NCBI GenBank assembly: GCA_964006375.1
Contig: OZ023266.1
Span: 156,743,792 to 156,807,791, forward strand
DNA length: 64,000 bases
From: Tillus elongatus
Lineage: Eukaryota; Arthropoda; Insecta; Coleoptera; Cleridae
Reading direction: 5' to 3'
The notes under the pieces were generated by a model, which made no database searches, was not told the DNA's origin, and was given only the letters and a program-made list of their open reading frames with translations. Below are positions 12,960-24,740 of this stretch, in pieces (the first letter of the stretch is position 1; every line of letters starts with the position of its first letter). The translations under genes and the position numbers were made by a program.

Positions 12960-13925
12960 AAGCATTATAAAAAATTTGCGCTTCTGAATCAAAATCTTTT
13001 CAGAAAGTCTTTAAATATTCAGCACGACTATTTTGACAATACATTTCAAATTTGACACTTAGCCATGTATTTGTTCCGCGTATGTCTTTGAACCGCTTTT
13101 CATGTTTGTCCACAGAGAAAACTTCTTCCTTGAGATTTACTTTGTTTTAATTTCTTCTTTAAACGCCAAGTTCAATAATTAATACCTGGTAATCAAAAAA
13201 TATTAAATATTAAGACCAAACAGAAATTGTTTTCAAAGTCGCGATCTGCTCTAGGCAAATTTTTTCTACGAAAATTCGCTGAAATAAAAGATTCAAGCTA
13301 TTCACCACGGACAAGATCGTTTAGGAAAGCATTTGTATATGAAACTACTATATTGATTCCGTTCACTACTGTACTTATGTAAAAAATATCAATCACATAG
13401 CTGAAAGAGAAAGTAATGAAACGGAGATAAACCAACACTTACCATCTGCTGAATTTAATTAACACACCATGAAGTATCTGGTCACTGATTACTAAGTTTC
13501 ATAATGCATTCTCTAAGAGTGTCGTGTTGTGTGGTTGAGGTCTTGATGGTTTTAAGTAATGAAGTTGACTTGAGCCTGGTGTTAACTGAACACTCTGACC
13601 TCCGCGGGAACGTAGCGTTTACGTTTGGGACTCCACACACTTGGTGTCTTTTATCAGTTTAATTCATATATGCCACCCACCAAGAAAACAACAGCTCCAT
13701 TGCTGTATACGAGGCTTCATTCCCATAAATCTAACAATTTAAAAGGCACAGCAAAGTGATGCATGTCAATTCTTCTTTATTGTATTCCATTTTAAAAGAA
13801 AATATATAATGAGAGATTACAGTTAAACCTACCTCTTCGGGAAAGGCAATATTTAGAGAAAAAATGAACAACATTTTAAATTTCGACATACGAACCTTTA
13901 CAAACTTCTTCAAAAAATTCAGTAA
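12960..13925. other. No gene; trace of a hairpin end at 13240-13290
   Basis: 'gtcgcgatctgctctaggc' and 'tacgaaaattcgctgaaa' at 13239-13283 recall the hairpin end of the modular family. Elsewhere nothing is recognised. Confidence 0.4.
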
Positions 13926-13929
13926 TTTA

Positions 13930-14355
13930 TTCAAAAAAGTCAGAAATGGTGTCTGTTAATTATTTATTTGAAGAAAACCTACATCTTCGCAAGTGTTTCT
14001 CTAGCTTAGGAAAGAGGTAATAGTCCAGTAGAACCAGGTCGGAGCTGTAAGCGGGTGTCGTAGCTCAACGAATCCGCACTTGTCGATTTCTTCCTGAACT
14101 TTTTGAACCTTTTGAACCCGTCAATGAATGTAATGAAGTTTTCTGGGCAAAATTAGAGGACCTCTTTTGGCGTATTGCAACTCTATTGTGGATAACTTCT
14201 GCATATATCATATTCCAAGATGTCTTCAGTGTTCCAAAAATTGTGAGCTTCCATGCAGATATTTGCGTCCTTTGGCAACGTTTCACTGATATACGCACAA
14301 CTTGACAGATATTCGTTAAAAAGTTTCGTCGCGTTTGTTTTATGACTTTTTTCAC
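13930..14355 (-). pseudogene. mariner-type transposase scrap (DYYLFPKLEKHL block)
   Basis: On the minus strand near 13960-14070 the frame encodes AYSSDLVLLDYYLFPKLEKH, a decayed form of the PPYSPDLAPxDYxLFPxLKxHL block of mariner (D34D) transposases, which holds the third catalytic Asp. It continues to RRCRFSSN and ITEFFEE, matching the family's C-terminal helix, with stops. The upstream part (14100-14355) is open but not clearly alignable. This is a different lineage from the PLDFFLWG elements elsewhere in the window. Dead fragment. Confidence 0.5.
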
Positions 14356-14384
14356 AATTTTTTTAATATTCTTTTGTAGTCAAT

Positions 14385-14445
14385 CAGTGGCTCCCCAAGT
14401 GTGGATCACGACCCCTGTAGGATCGCGAAAGTATTTCCAAAATAA
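14385..14445 (+). repeat. hAT-type terminal inverted repeat end
   Basis: 'cagtggctccccaagtgtgg' followed by 'atcacgacccctgtaggatc' closely resembles the classic hAT terminus that begins CAGTGGTTCCCAAAGTGTGGG and continues with GTCGCGACCCC. No inverted partner was found nearby, so it is a solo or truncated end. Confidence 0.6.
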
Positions 14446-14574
14446 ATAAAAATAACTTATTTAGGGCTGTGTTTTTATCTCTTGCATCGTAAATAAAATA
14501 TAACGTCTTAATATACTGTTTACTCAATTACTAAGTAAAAAATATTATTACGACGTATGTGCCTGTTTCTCAGA

Positions 14575-15422
<848 letters not shown>

Positions 15423-16712
15423 GGACGCAGTAAGTGCGTTTTGGTAGCGAATTTTCGGTAAATTTGCAGATTAGCTCCCGAACGCTTTTCAAAAAACTGT
15501 TTTCAGAAACCTGCCTAGGGCCCCCCTGGATCTACAAACCCCAAGAAAAATTTCTTGGTCACACCCCCCAGGGAAGTAACGGGACCAGGAGTGAGTAGGG
15601 GTGCTTTGGCGGGGTATGTAGTAAAAAGGAAATATGAGCAGAAAATGCGAATAAAACGGGCCTGAAAGTTGTCTTTTTCACATCTTGAAGCCATATCCCC
15701 CTTAAACCATGGCTACCCCGCACAGCACCCCTATTCCCCCAGTTGCCGTAACTTCCTTGGCGGGTATGAACAAGAAATTTTTCTTGTGGTTTATGCAACA
15801 AGGGTGGTTGTATGCACGCGAGGGGGGGAAGGAAAATCCCTCCGACGAAGCAGCCACCCCCAACCCTACCGCAAGTCGAAGCGCGGGGGGTGCTGCTTCG
15901 TCGTAGGCATTTTTCTTCCCCCCTCGTGTGCATACAACCACCCTCGTTGCATAAGCCACAAGACAAACTTCTTGTTCATACCCCCCAAGGAAGTTACGTG
16001 ACCTGGGGGCGAATAGGGGTGCTGTGCGGGGTAGGCGGGGTTTAATGGGATATGGCTTCAAGTAGACAGTTTTTAAGCAGTTTTCTTCGCTTTTTCTGCT
16101 CATATTTCTTTTTTACTACCTACCCCGCCCAGCACCCCTATTCACTCCCAGTCCCGTAACTTCCTTGGGGAGAGTGACCAAGAAATTTGTCTTGTGGTTT
16201 GTGCATCCAGGTGGGGTCCTAGTAATATTTCTGAAAATAATTTTTTGAAAAGCGTTCGAGAGCTAATCTGCAAATTTACCGAATTTTCATTAAATCCTTC
16301 AAATTTCAATAACTCAATTTGCTATTAACGTAAGTTTTGTTGGTTAGGAAACCAACATTTAAATTTATTTTCGGAATATTTTTGTATATTTTCAAACCAT
16401 AAGTAATTTTGATAAAATATAGTACATTGTTTCTACTATATAGGCCATACTGGTAATCAGATTGATGCTGCTCGCATTTGCTATTAAAAACATTTTTATG
16501 GAAATTCACTTCCATAACACATTTGCTGCATCCAGACTTTTGAAAAATGTTTATATATTTTCAATCAATAAATTCATTTCGATGAAATATGGTACATTGT
16601 TTCTACTATATAGGCAACCAAGTTTGATGCCTGCTTTCATCAAAGAATGACATTTGCCATTAAAAATATTTTAAAGAAAATTCGCTACCATAACGCACTT
16701 GCTGAGTCCAGA
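15423..16712. mobile_element. GCAGCAAGTGCG-family MITE carrying an inserted foldback element
   Basis: Left end 'ctggacgcagtaagtgcg' at 15423; right end at 16686-16712 reads as the inverse ('cataacgcacttgctgag'). A second, decayed inverse end lies at 16508-16535, suggesting two right halves in tandem. The interior from about 15450 to 16290 is a palindromic foldback unit. Flanking phrases 'tactatataggc' and 'tgaaatatggtacattgt' occur twice. No coding capacity. Confidence 0.65.
15450..16290. repeat. ~0.84-kb foldback palindrome (C/G-rich arms)
   Basis: The left arm from 'gtaaatttgcagattagctc' (15450) is the inverse of the right arm ending 'gagctaatctgcaaatttac' (about 16279). Paired blocks include 'atgagcagaaaatgcg'/'cttttctgctcat', 'gaagccatatccccctt'/'gatatggcttcaag' and 'gtggttgtatgcacgcgagg'/'cgtgtgcatacaaccac'. 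The centre (about 15860) carries a short inner hairpin, 'gacgaagcagc'/'gctgcttcgtc'. Short frames here are arm translations. Part of one arm recurs at 1-235. Confidence 0.85.
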
Positions 16713-17109
16713 GATTTTTCTAGTTGAGGCGATTTCTTAATTTTGTTTTAATAGCATTCATCCTTGAGAAACTTAACTTCCATAAATATGATGTTGCAAA
16801 TGGACCCAAACATTTAATAGCTTCGTTTTCGAGTTCGGGGTATTCTTGCATTCTTTTGATCCAAAAATGTTCTGGTTTCTGGGAAAGAAATTCTAATTTT
16901 AACATTCCATGACTTGATATTTCAATAAGTTTTTCTTTAATGTTGGTTGGAATTTTAGCATATTGAAAGGAATTGTCCAAGGAATTCAGTATCCATCCGT
17001 CATTTTCATAACTGGTTTGGGTTTCGTTTGGAAAATATTCACAAAGCTGTTGTTTTAAATTGCACAAAGTAATGTCTAAAAAAACTTGCTCAGAATTTAT
17101 TATATTGTA

Positions 17110-17627
17110 CAGGGCTTTCATTAATTCCCGAACCCCACGTGACCGGATTCTGTCTCTCTCTTATTGGAATATGATTTTATGAGTTGGCAGTCCAAAAAGT
17201 AACCAAAAAAACCACTAGACTAGGGACCCTAAAGTTACTAAATCAATTGACAATTGACAGTTCAGTCCATTGGCGCTCAATTCCTTTTGACGGTTATTTT
17301 GTATGTATATTTTGCATTTTCCAAGTTCGACCAGTGTTTACCTTCTTCCAATAATTTCCTATCTGTTGAACAATAAATATAAACAGTTTTATCAAAACTT
17401 AGCATTTTCATTCCATTTTTACGTAAGTTAAAAGTGTAGGTATGTTAAGGTTATGTTGTTGACGATATTCAACATCGCATGGAACGAAGCTTTACCAAAT
17501 CTGTTCGTCAGTAATCTGCCCAAACGGGTACATATTTGTTCAATGTTACACAACACACATTCCTAAAACCGTAAATTAGAAGTTTAAACAATCGGAGCTC
17601 AATTTGTTTACCTACATTACAAAATTT

Positions 17628-17713
<86 letters not shown>

Positions 17714-17983
17714 AAAGTAATATTTTATTATGTTTTTAATTTATTTTTTTAACAATCAATAACAGTAAACCATACACGAACAGACTTGCTGTTAAAAATA
17801 CTAAATAATAAATTCATTTACTGTTTCACCTAATTATAATTTTAATGTTTTTTATAAAACCCCGAAAGAAATATGGGACAACACTGGCATCTTAGGGATT
17901 TCATTAATTCAGGTTGTACAACCGTGTATGACGGGTTGCCTAACTTAAGCGGTCACATGGGGTTCGGGATTTAATGAAAGCCC
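17110..17983. mobile_element. Non-autonomous TIR element with TA target duplication
   Basis: Left TIR starts CAGGGCTTTCATTAATTCCC at 17110 and continues with cgaaccccacgtgaccg. The right end at 17983 is its near-exact inverse, giving TIRs of about 36 bp. TA flanks both ends and the insertion splits a hAT reading frame cleanly. The interior has a (TA)n tract at 17629-17707 and no transposase. The TA target suggests mobilisation by a Tc1/mariner-type enzyme. Confidence 0.8.
17629..17707. repeat. (TA)n microsatellite
   Basis: About 79 bp of TA within the TIR element at 17110-17983, showing that (TA)n also arises outside the modular family. Confidence 0.98.
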
Positions 17984-18075
17984 TGTACTTAGCTACAACA
18001 TCTTCCATACGTTTTTGAGTGCAATCAAATGAGTCAAAATTGTTTTTCTGGATTGACGTTTTTCATAAGTGGAGA

Positions 18076-18800
18076 TTTTATATGTATGAAGCACAATTTA
18101 GAATCATTCTCTCTAAATGTATGTAAGCCAAATGTTTATAATTTTTATTATTTCTATTTCTTAAGAAAAAAGTACATAATTCATAAATTGTGCTGCTGAC
18201 TTAAATCTATGTTAGTTCAACAATACTTGACTATGTTCTTAAAAAATCCTTTCGCATCGAGTATATGAAAATAAATATACTACTTTCAGTTTGAGCGATT
18301 TAACAGAACGGATCTACAAGTCTTCAAGCAAACTGTGATTTTGCTCCGTAAATGACCAGTTACAGCTCATAATTTGCTATGATTGCATAACATCTTCACC
18401 AAATAGCACCTTTAGCCTTCATCAGATTATCTTTATTCGAGACCTACCGCACACAAACTCTTGCATTGATTGTTTTTTAATTGAGGAAAAATTGTTTTTG
18501 AAACCGTCAATTTCACGAATAATTAAATGCATCATAATTATTAGAAATTCTTGATGGTAGCATCGAATGAAGAAGTAAAATATACGAGAAGTTTGAAAAA
18601 GCTCCGAGAGGAGATGATAGTTTTTCCGGCAAGCGCCTGATGACAGATTACTGCAAGTTGGTCGGATTGCGTGACTGAGGAGAGAGATTGTCGATTGTTT
18701 AATGTGTGGTGTCTCTCTACATGTTGTATGCAGTGATTTCTGCTATTTGCAGTGCTGTCATCAAAGTAAACATTCTTCTCTTACATGAAAAAAGTAAGCT
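18076..18800. other. No gene recognised
   Basis: AT-rich single-copy-looking sequence. It probably includes further decayed hAT coding sequence upstream of 18075 on the minus strand, but I cannot follow it. The right end leads into the 215-bp array. Confidence 0.35.
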
Positions 18801-18807
18801 GCGGAAT

Positions 18808-20419
18808 GTCGTCGAGACTTTCTCACACTGTGTCATCTTGTTTCTATAATAGCGATATTGTTTCTTGATGAGAACAAGCGTCGTTAATAATAATTAGAAA
18901 TGTAAGTTCATTTTAGTGAATTTTCTTTTTAAAAAAATCACTAATGAGGAGATCGCGACTTTTGAATTTTGAAAAACTTTCTTCAAATGAGCGCTATTTA
19001 GGCCCCCTGGAACCCAAATCCGAGGTCGTCGAGAGTTTCTCACACTGTGTCATCTTGTTTCTATAATAGCGATATTGTTTCTTGATGGGAACAAGCGTCG
19101 TTAATAATAATTAGAAATATAAGTTCATTTTAGTGAATTTTCTTTAAAAAAATCACTAATGAGATCGAGACTTTTGAATTTTGAAAAACTTTCTTCAAAT
19201 GAGCGCTATTTAGGCCCCCTGGAACCCAAATCCGAGGTCGTCGAGAGTTTCTCGCACTGTGTCATCTTGTTTCTATAATAGTGATATTGTTTCTTGATGA
19301 GAACAAGCGTCGTTAATAATAATTAGAAATATAAGTTCATTTTAGTGAATTTTCTTTAAAAAAATCACTAATGAGATCGAGACTTTTGAATTTTGAAAAA
19401 CTTTCTTCAAATGAGCGCTATTTAGGCCCCCTGGAACCCAAATCCGAAGTCGTCGAGAGTTTCTCACACTGTGTCATCTTGTTTCTATAATAGTGATATT
19501 GTTTCTTGATGAGAACAAGCGTCGTTAATAATAATTAGAAATATAAGTTCATTTTAGTGAATTTTCTTTTTTTTTAAATTACTAATGAGGAGATCGCGAC
19601 TTTTCAATTTTGAAAATTTCTTCAAATGAGTGGTATTTAGGCCCCCTGGAACCCAAATCCGAGGTCGTCGAGAGTTTCTCACACTGTGTCATCTTGTTTC
19701 TATAATAGCGATATTGTTTCTTGATGAGAACAAGCGTCGTTAATGATAATTAGAAATATAAGTTCATTTTAGTGAATTTTCTTTTTTTTTAAATCACTAA
19801 TGAGGAGATCGCGACTTTTCAATTTTGAAAATTTCTTCAAATGAGTGGTATTTAGGCCCCCTGGAACCCAAATCCGAGGTCGTCGAGAGTTTCTCACACT
19901 GTGTCATCTTGTTTCTATAATAGCGATATTGTTTCTTGATGAGAACAAGCGTCGTTAATGATAATTAGAAATATAAGTTCATTTTAGTGAATTTTCTTTT
20001 TTTTTTTAAATCACTAATGAGGAGATCGCGACTTTTCAATTTTGAAAATTTCTTCAAATGAGTGGTATTTAGGCCCCCTGGAACCCAAATCCGAGGTCGT
20101 CGAGAGTTTCTCACACTGTGTCATATTGTTACTATAATAGCGATATTGTTTCTTGATGAGAACAAGCGTCGTTAATGATAATTAGAAATATAAGTTCATT
20201 TTAGTGAATTTTCTTTAAAAAAAAATCACTAATGAGGAGATCGCGACTTTTGAATTTTGAAAAACTTTCTTCAAATGAGCGCTATTTAAGCCCCCTGGAA
20301 CCCAAATCCGAGGTCGTCGAGAGTTTATCGCACTGTGTCATCTTATTTCTATAATAGCGATATTATTTCTTGATGAGAACAAGCGTCGTTACTAATAATT
20401 AGAAACATAAGTTCATTTT
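18808..20419 (+). repeat. ~215-bp tandem array, seven full units plus a partial
   Basis: The phrase 'gtcgtcgaga' starts units at 18808, 19025, 19237, 19449, 19664, 19879, 20096 and 20313, so periods are 212-217 bp. Each unit has about 90 bp of unique sequence ('tcacactgtgtcatcttg', 'gatattgtttcttgatg', 'gaacaagcgtcgtta') plus about 125 bp that match the hairpin end of the modular family ('agtgaattttctt', 'tcactaatgaggagatcgcg', 'caaatgagcgctatttagg'). Units differ mainly in poly-T/poly-A length and an 'agcgc' versus 'agtgg' variant, which groups 19449-20096 as a subset. Confidence 0.95.
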
Positions 20420-21120
20420 TATCATTTCCCAATACAAATCAGGAATCAATACATGGCTTTTCACGATAGCCTTGTATTACAACTTTGTCGAGTTCCCGAA
20501 TATCCTCAATTATAAATTTATTGTGTGTGAGGTAATCTTTGATTTTAAAATATTTTCAAGGTCACATCGCTTCCGGTTAAACCGGAAGTCACCATTAACT
20601 TTGTTAATTTAAATGTAATGCCTTATATCTTAATGCATATTCGGATTCACCATAAAATTTTATAAATATTTATGTTATGTTTCCCAATACCTATCTTCAA
20701 TTGTTTCATTAATATGGTGATTTTTGTACATTTCAGAGATTTTTTATCCTCATTTACAATATCATGGTCAGGCCAATGCACAATAGGCCAAGGGCTGCAG
20801 TGCTATCGGGGCGGCAAAGCCGCGGACGAGCCCTGGGTGAGAAAAAAATGGTCAGGTCAGGTCACACCCAGCAAATCTCATCCAAATAACTTTGTTATTT
20901 TTTGAGACACATTTTTTTATAAAAATTTGCTAAAACCGTACGCAAATCGATTAATTTGTTCATAAACGACAAAGTTTTATAGTTGCGCCCAAAATTAGAT
21001 GGCTCACTTTTTATGGAACTGAGTGCAGCCTAGGTACTTTTAGATATGCCATCTGTGTAAAACTATTCTCGTTACTTGTTTGGGTTGATAAGCAACATTA
21101 TTGGTGATAAGCTGGGATTG
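20420..21120. other. No gene; short palindrome and GC-rich patch
   Basis: CTTCCGGTTAAACCGGAAG at 20570-20588 is a perfect palindrome around one central base. A GC-rich patch at 20775-20840 ('cggggcggcaaagccgcgg') has local inverted symmetry. At 20915-20935 'ataaaaatttgctaaaa' recalls a decayed hairpin end. No coding signal. Confidence 0.4.
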
Positions 21121-21122
21121 TA

Positions 21123-22955
21123 CAGGGTGAGTGAAACTCGATGTCCCGGCTCTATTGTAAGAAAAGGAAAAGCCATAAAAAAATCTTAAAAGAGGTTCTT
21201 AAATGCGATTGAGTAGGGTCCATTTTAAGCCAAATTTGCATATTGTTGGATATTTGACGTCATCGAATTTTTTCTCAGAAACATACCTATATTTTGGCAT
21301 ATCTAAAAAGAACTACTTTTTCTGGACAAATTATGTAAAGAAAACGAATAGCTTTTTTTTTCGTTAAAAAGTTATTTAATAATTTAACATTATAAAGCAC
21401 ATTATATGTTACTACTTTTACCACAGCAATAAACAAAGTATGTAGGCCATCACTGCAACAAATTTTCAATGTGACCACCTCCTACTTCTAAACACTTATC
21501 CAATCTCCGCCATACTTCTCGCATTGAAGCCTTATGAAACATTTCTCTAGATAGTTCATCGCAAGCATTTCTGATTTTTTCTTTTAAATGTTTCAAGTTA
21601 ACAGATGGTGTTCTGCAAACTTTATTTTTCAAAGCTCCCCACAAGAAGAAGTCTAGTGGGGTCAAGTCCGGTGATTTAGGCGGCCACTGTATCGGTCCAT
21701 CTATACCTATCCATTTTTCTCCGTAAGTTTCATTCAAATATTGTTGGACAATGCCTGCTTTATGCGGTGGAGCTTCGTCATGTTAGAAACACATGTTTGC
21801 TCGCAGCTATAATGGCACATTTTCAAGCAGCACATGAAGTTGTTCTCGGAGAAATTGCAAATATCGCTCACTATGTAAAATTCCTTCGTAAAAATATGGA
21901 CCAATCAAATGCCCGTTAATAATACCACACCAAACGTTAATTCCGAAGTGTCCTTTATTTTCAATCGGATTGACAAAATGATGATTTTCAGTATCCCAAA
22001 TATGCTTATTTTTTTTGATTGAGCGTACCGTTACTAACAACACGGCTTTCGTCAGTCTACAACACATGCTGAAAAAAACGATTGTCATTGATCAAGTTTA
22101 CCATCACTTGGGCAATATAATTAATTTTTCGTTGTTGATGTTAATCTGACAATTGTTCTAAATTATGAAGTTTATAATCGTGATAACCATTTTCTTTCTA
22201 ATTTTTTCGTAGCGAACTATATTTTAAATTCAACTCACGACAGGCTTGCCGAATCTAGTTTCTTGGATGGTCTTCAAAATACTGCAAAACAGTGACAACA
22301 GTATTTTCAGAATTGACCCTTCTAGCAAAACCCTTTCGAGAAGAAAATGCCTTGTTTTTTGCCCGTAAATTGCGTTCTAATCTTGCAAATATTTTTAAGC
22401 TTGGAATAACACATTCAAGGTATCTCAAGGCGTATAACTGAACTGCTCTTATAGGGTTCTTTTGAGATTCACCATGAACTATGACATATCGACTTTTTCG
22501 TTGTGCCTTAACATTTTTCAACGTGAAATGACAAGGAAACAATATTTGTAAACCATTAGTTTAATTATTGACAGATAAAACGTTGCTACGACAGATAAAA
22601 CTTTGCTATTTGTTTCCAAAGGTTCCTTGTTTATATCGTGATGGTTCCGCGAATTTTTTGTTATACTTTTTTCTACAATTTGATTATAACTTTTTAACGG
22701 AAGAACATAGCAATTTTTTTCTTCGCATAATTTGTCCAGGAAAAATAATTCTTTTTAGATATGTCAAAATATAGGTATGTTTCTGGGAAAAAAATTCGAT
22801 GACGTCATTACTTCAGTTTCCAAATAACCAAAAATATGCAAATTTGGCTTAAAATGGACCTTACTGAATCCCATTTAAGAACCTCTTTTCAGATTTTTTC
22901 TATCGCTTTTCCTTTTCTTGCAATAGAGCCGAGACATCGAGGTTCGCTCACCCTG
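21123..22955 (-). mobile_element. Full-length mariner-like element with long TIRs, TA target
   Basis: Left end CAGGGTGAGTGAA (21123) and right end TTCGCTCACCCTG (22955) are flanked by TA on both sides. The inverted homology extends inward well over 200 bp: 'ttaagccaaatttgcatatt', 'atgacgtcatcgaatttttt' and 'acatacctatattttgg' all have inverse partners at 22740-22860. The element is 1833 bp and encloses a broken transposase on the minus strand. Confidence 0.92.
21450..22542 (-). pseudogene. Tc1/mariner-superfamily transposase pseudogene
   Basis: Minus-strand frames in order: IFARLERNLRAKNKAFSSRK and RVNSENTVVTVLQYFEDHPRN (HTH region), then NRFFQHVL-TDES (first catalytic Asp), HIWDTENHHFVNPIENKGHF, FGINVWCGIINGHLIGPYFY, HDEAPPHKAGIVQQYLNE (second Asp; relatives usually have QDGAPPH) and KSPDLTPLDFFLWGALKNKV (third Asp). 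It ends VGGGHIENLL. Several frameshifts and stops separate the blocks, so it is not translatable as one protein. The host element keeps both TIRs, so it could still be moved in trans. Confidence 0.88.
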
Positions 22956-22957
22956 TA

Positions 22958-23302
22958 CAATTTGCTTCTTTCTGTTAGACAAGCCAGGGGTACAGGGCAG
23001 TAACCTTTTGTTATGTATATGCCGGAGTGTATATAGATCTTGCGGGGCATTATCTTGATGCTTGATCTAACACTTTTCACATACCGATGGCTATCTTGAT
23101 GTGTCAGCTTGTGTTATGTCTACATGTCGACATATTTCTTTACAAAACTTTATTCGCCGCTTTCCGCACATAAGACTGTTTGAACAGGAATGGTCTGCAA
23201 ACTGTAAGAATTAATTTTTTATTTGTCCGCAAAGAACTTTGAACTTATGTTAATGGAATATGTATCAGCATGAAAATTTTCCTCTTCTGGGGCAACCATT
23301 TA
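22958..23302. other. No gene recognised
   Basis: Sequence between the mariner-like element and a MITE end. No motif was recognised. Confidence 0.35.
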
Positions 23303-23350
23303 TGAAAAAAAAAGTTCAGACGCGGCAAGTGCGTTATGGTAGCGGATTTT
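23303..23350 (+). repeat. Solo GCAGCAAGTGCG-family terminus
   Basis: 'cagacgcggcaagtgcgtta' followed by 'tggtagcggattttcatt' matches the MITE end, but the sequence beyond it does not continue into the known body. A truncated copy. Confidence 0.65.
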
Positions 23351-23630
23351 CATTAAAATATTTTGTTTTAATAACTCGGTTTACTAAAAAAAACTTGGCC
23401 ATAAAAGAGGCTGGGCAACCAACGACATCTGCAGTTGCGTTAACTTGAAAATTCAGCGTTAACTGAGCATGCCGTTTAGAAAAATCGTCGAGCCTATTAA
23501 AGAAAACGGAGGTCCTAGTCAGAGTAAGAAATTGGTTGAAATACCGGAACATTGTAACAGCCTCAACTGAAATGGCGGTTCCAATAAGTACACTTGGAGA
23601 ATCCAAATCACCACAACACATTTTAAAAAA

Positions 23631-23678
23631 GACCTGACGATCGCTTCACTAACCAAGTTAGCGTCATCAGAGAATGAA
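23631..23678 (-). ncRNA. Hammerhead-ribozyme-like motif (PLE family A)
   Basis: Minus strand: TCT (stem I), CTGATGA (23664-23670), one extra C, GCTAAC/GTTAGT stem II with TTG loop, GAAG for GAAA, stem III GC-GATC-GT, C as cleavage base, then AGG closing stem I. The exact CTGATGA core and permissive C17 are kept. The A15.1-to-G change and the extra base before stem II argue against full activity. Confidence 0.45.
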
Positions 23679-24020
23679 ACATTATAATACTTTAAAAACT
23701 AACATTACCTTATATACCGGATCTTAGGTAAAGAAACTGAACCGAGAGGGGAACTACTCGCAGGCAAATTCTGCAGTGTATTGTATTTTATCGTCGGACG
23801 AGGTCTTTGAAATATCTTTATTAAGTTATCTAAAATGTGTCGATCTCTAATAATTTTGGGAAGGTTCAACGACAACTCAATTAACATAGTTTCGTTTGGC
23901 GGAAATATCTGTATTCATATGTTATGTCTAGGACGTGTTGAAACGTGGGAATTTATTTTACAAAGCAATCGATCGGGGATGGAGAAACGTTCATACATTT
24001 TTTGTTGTAACTATATTTCG

Positions 24021-24232
<212 letters not shown>

Positions 24233-24242
24233 TCGAACGCGT

Positions 24243-24732
24243 TTATCTGTCCTGGTTGTCTAACATTTTTATTAATTTTAGATTATCTTCATTAACGTGA
24301 TGATTATTATCCCAAATATGATGGGCGACGGATGATCTATCTATAGTACCGTATCGTAATTGGGCTAAGTGTTCTTTGAATCTAATTCCAATCGGTCTTT
24401 TTGTTTGTCCGACGTACTTAAGATTACAATCTTTACAACTTATTTCATCAATTCCCGACATTTTGGCCGTGCTATCCTTGTCTTTTGGGTTACCTAGTAA
24501 GTTTTTAAGGTATTTTTTGTCGAAAATCTTAGCTGCAAGGTGGCTTTTTTTGGAAATGCTATCTACACCCCTCGTTATTCGAGGTTCAAATGATAAGCAA
24601 ACAAAGTTTTTTGCGAATTTCTCTCTTCTAAGCGTCGTTGATTCCGTCAACATTTTCTTTGTTTTCGGTTTGTTGATTAATTTTTCCGCTAGGCAAGCTA
24701 AATTTCATAGCCAACGTTTAAATTTCCGATAA
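24243..24732 (-). pseudogene. Penelope-like element C-terminal GIY-YIG endonuclease (family A)
   Basis: Encodes KNFVCLSFEPRITRGVDSIS, KKYLKNLLGNPKDKDSTAK, then the GIY-YIG region ISCKDCNLKYVGQTKRPIGI followed by RFKEHLAQLRYGT and [16 protein letters not shown]. The KYVGQT block with the preceding Cys pair and the R..EH motif are typical of the C-terminal endonuclease of PLEs, which nicks target DNA for priming. The frame is open for about 136 residues and stops near LDNQDR. The reverse transcriptase that should precede it is lost, so it is a truncated remnant. Confidence 0.85.
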
Positions 24733-24740
24733 TTTTAAAT

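Larger units (their letters stand above)
16715..18075 (-). pseudogene. hAT transposase (ZBED5/FAM200-like) C-terminal region, split by a TIR element
   Basis: Minus-strand 16720-17109 encodes WIKRMQEYPELENEAIKCLG and PFATSYLWKLSFSRMNAIKT then KLRNRLN, matching the C-terminal hATC dimerisation region of ZBED5-like hAT proteins (LLPFATTYLCExGFSALxxIKTKxRNRL). Upstream coding resumes at 17984-18075 with KNNFDSFDCTQKRMEDVVAK. Removing 17110-17983 with one TA copy restores frame as AKY-NII, so the 874-bp element split this hAT copy. The 3' end is cut by the MITE end at 16712. No complete gene remains. Whether it was a transposon or a domesticated copy cannot be told. Confidence 0.7.

Noticed and set aside
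15559..16103. Several overlapping 65-135 codon frames at 15.6-16.1 kb
   Set aside because: They arise from the GC-rich palindromic arms, mirror one another on both strands and have no domain.
18808..20419. CRISPR array
   Set aside because: The whole 215-bp unit is repeated without variable spacers, the sequence is eukaryotic, and no cas-like gene is present.
22889..23080. 63-codon minus-strand frame at the right end of the 21.1 kb element
   Set aside because: It crosses the TIR boundary and shows no similarity to transposase or other proteins.
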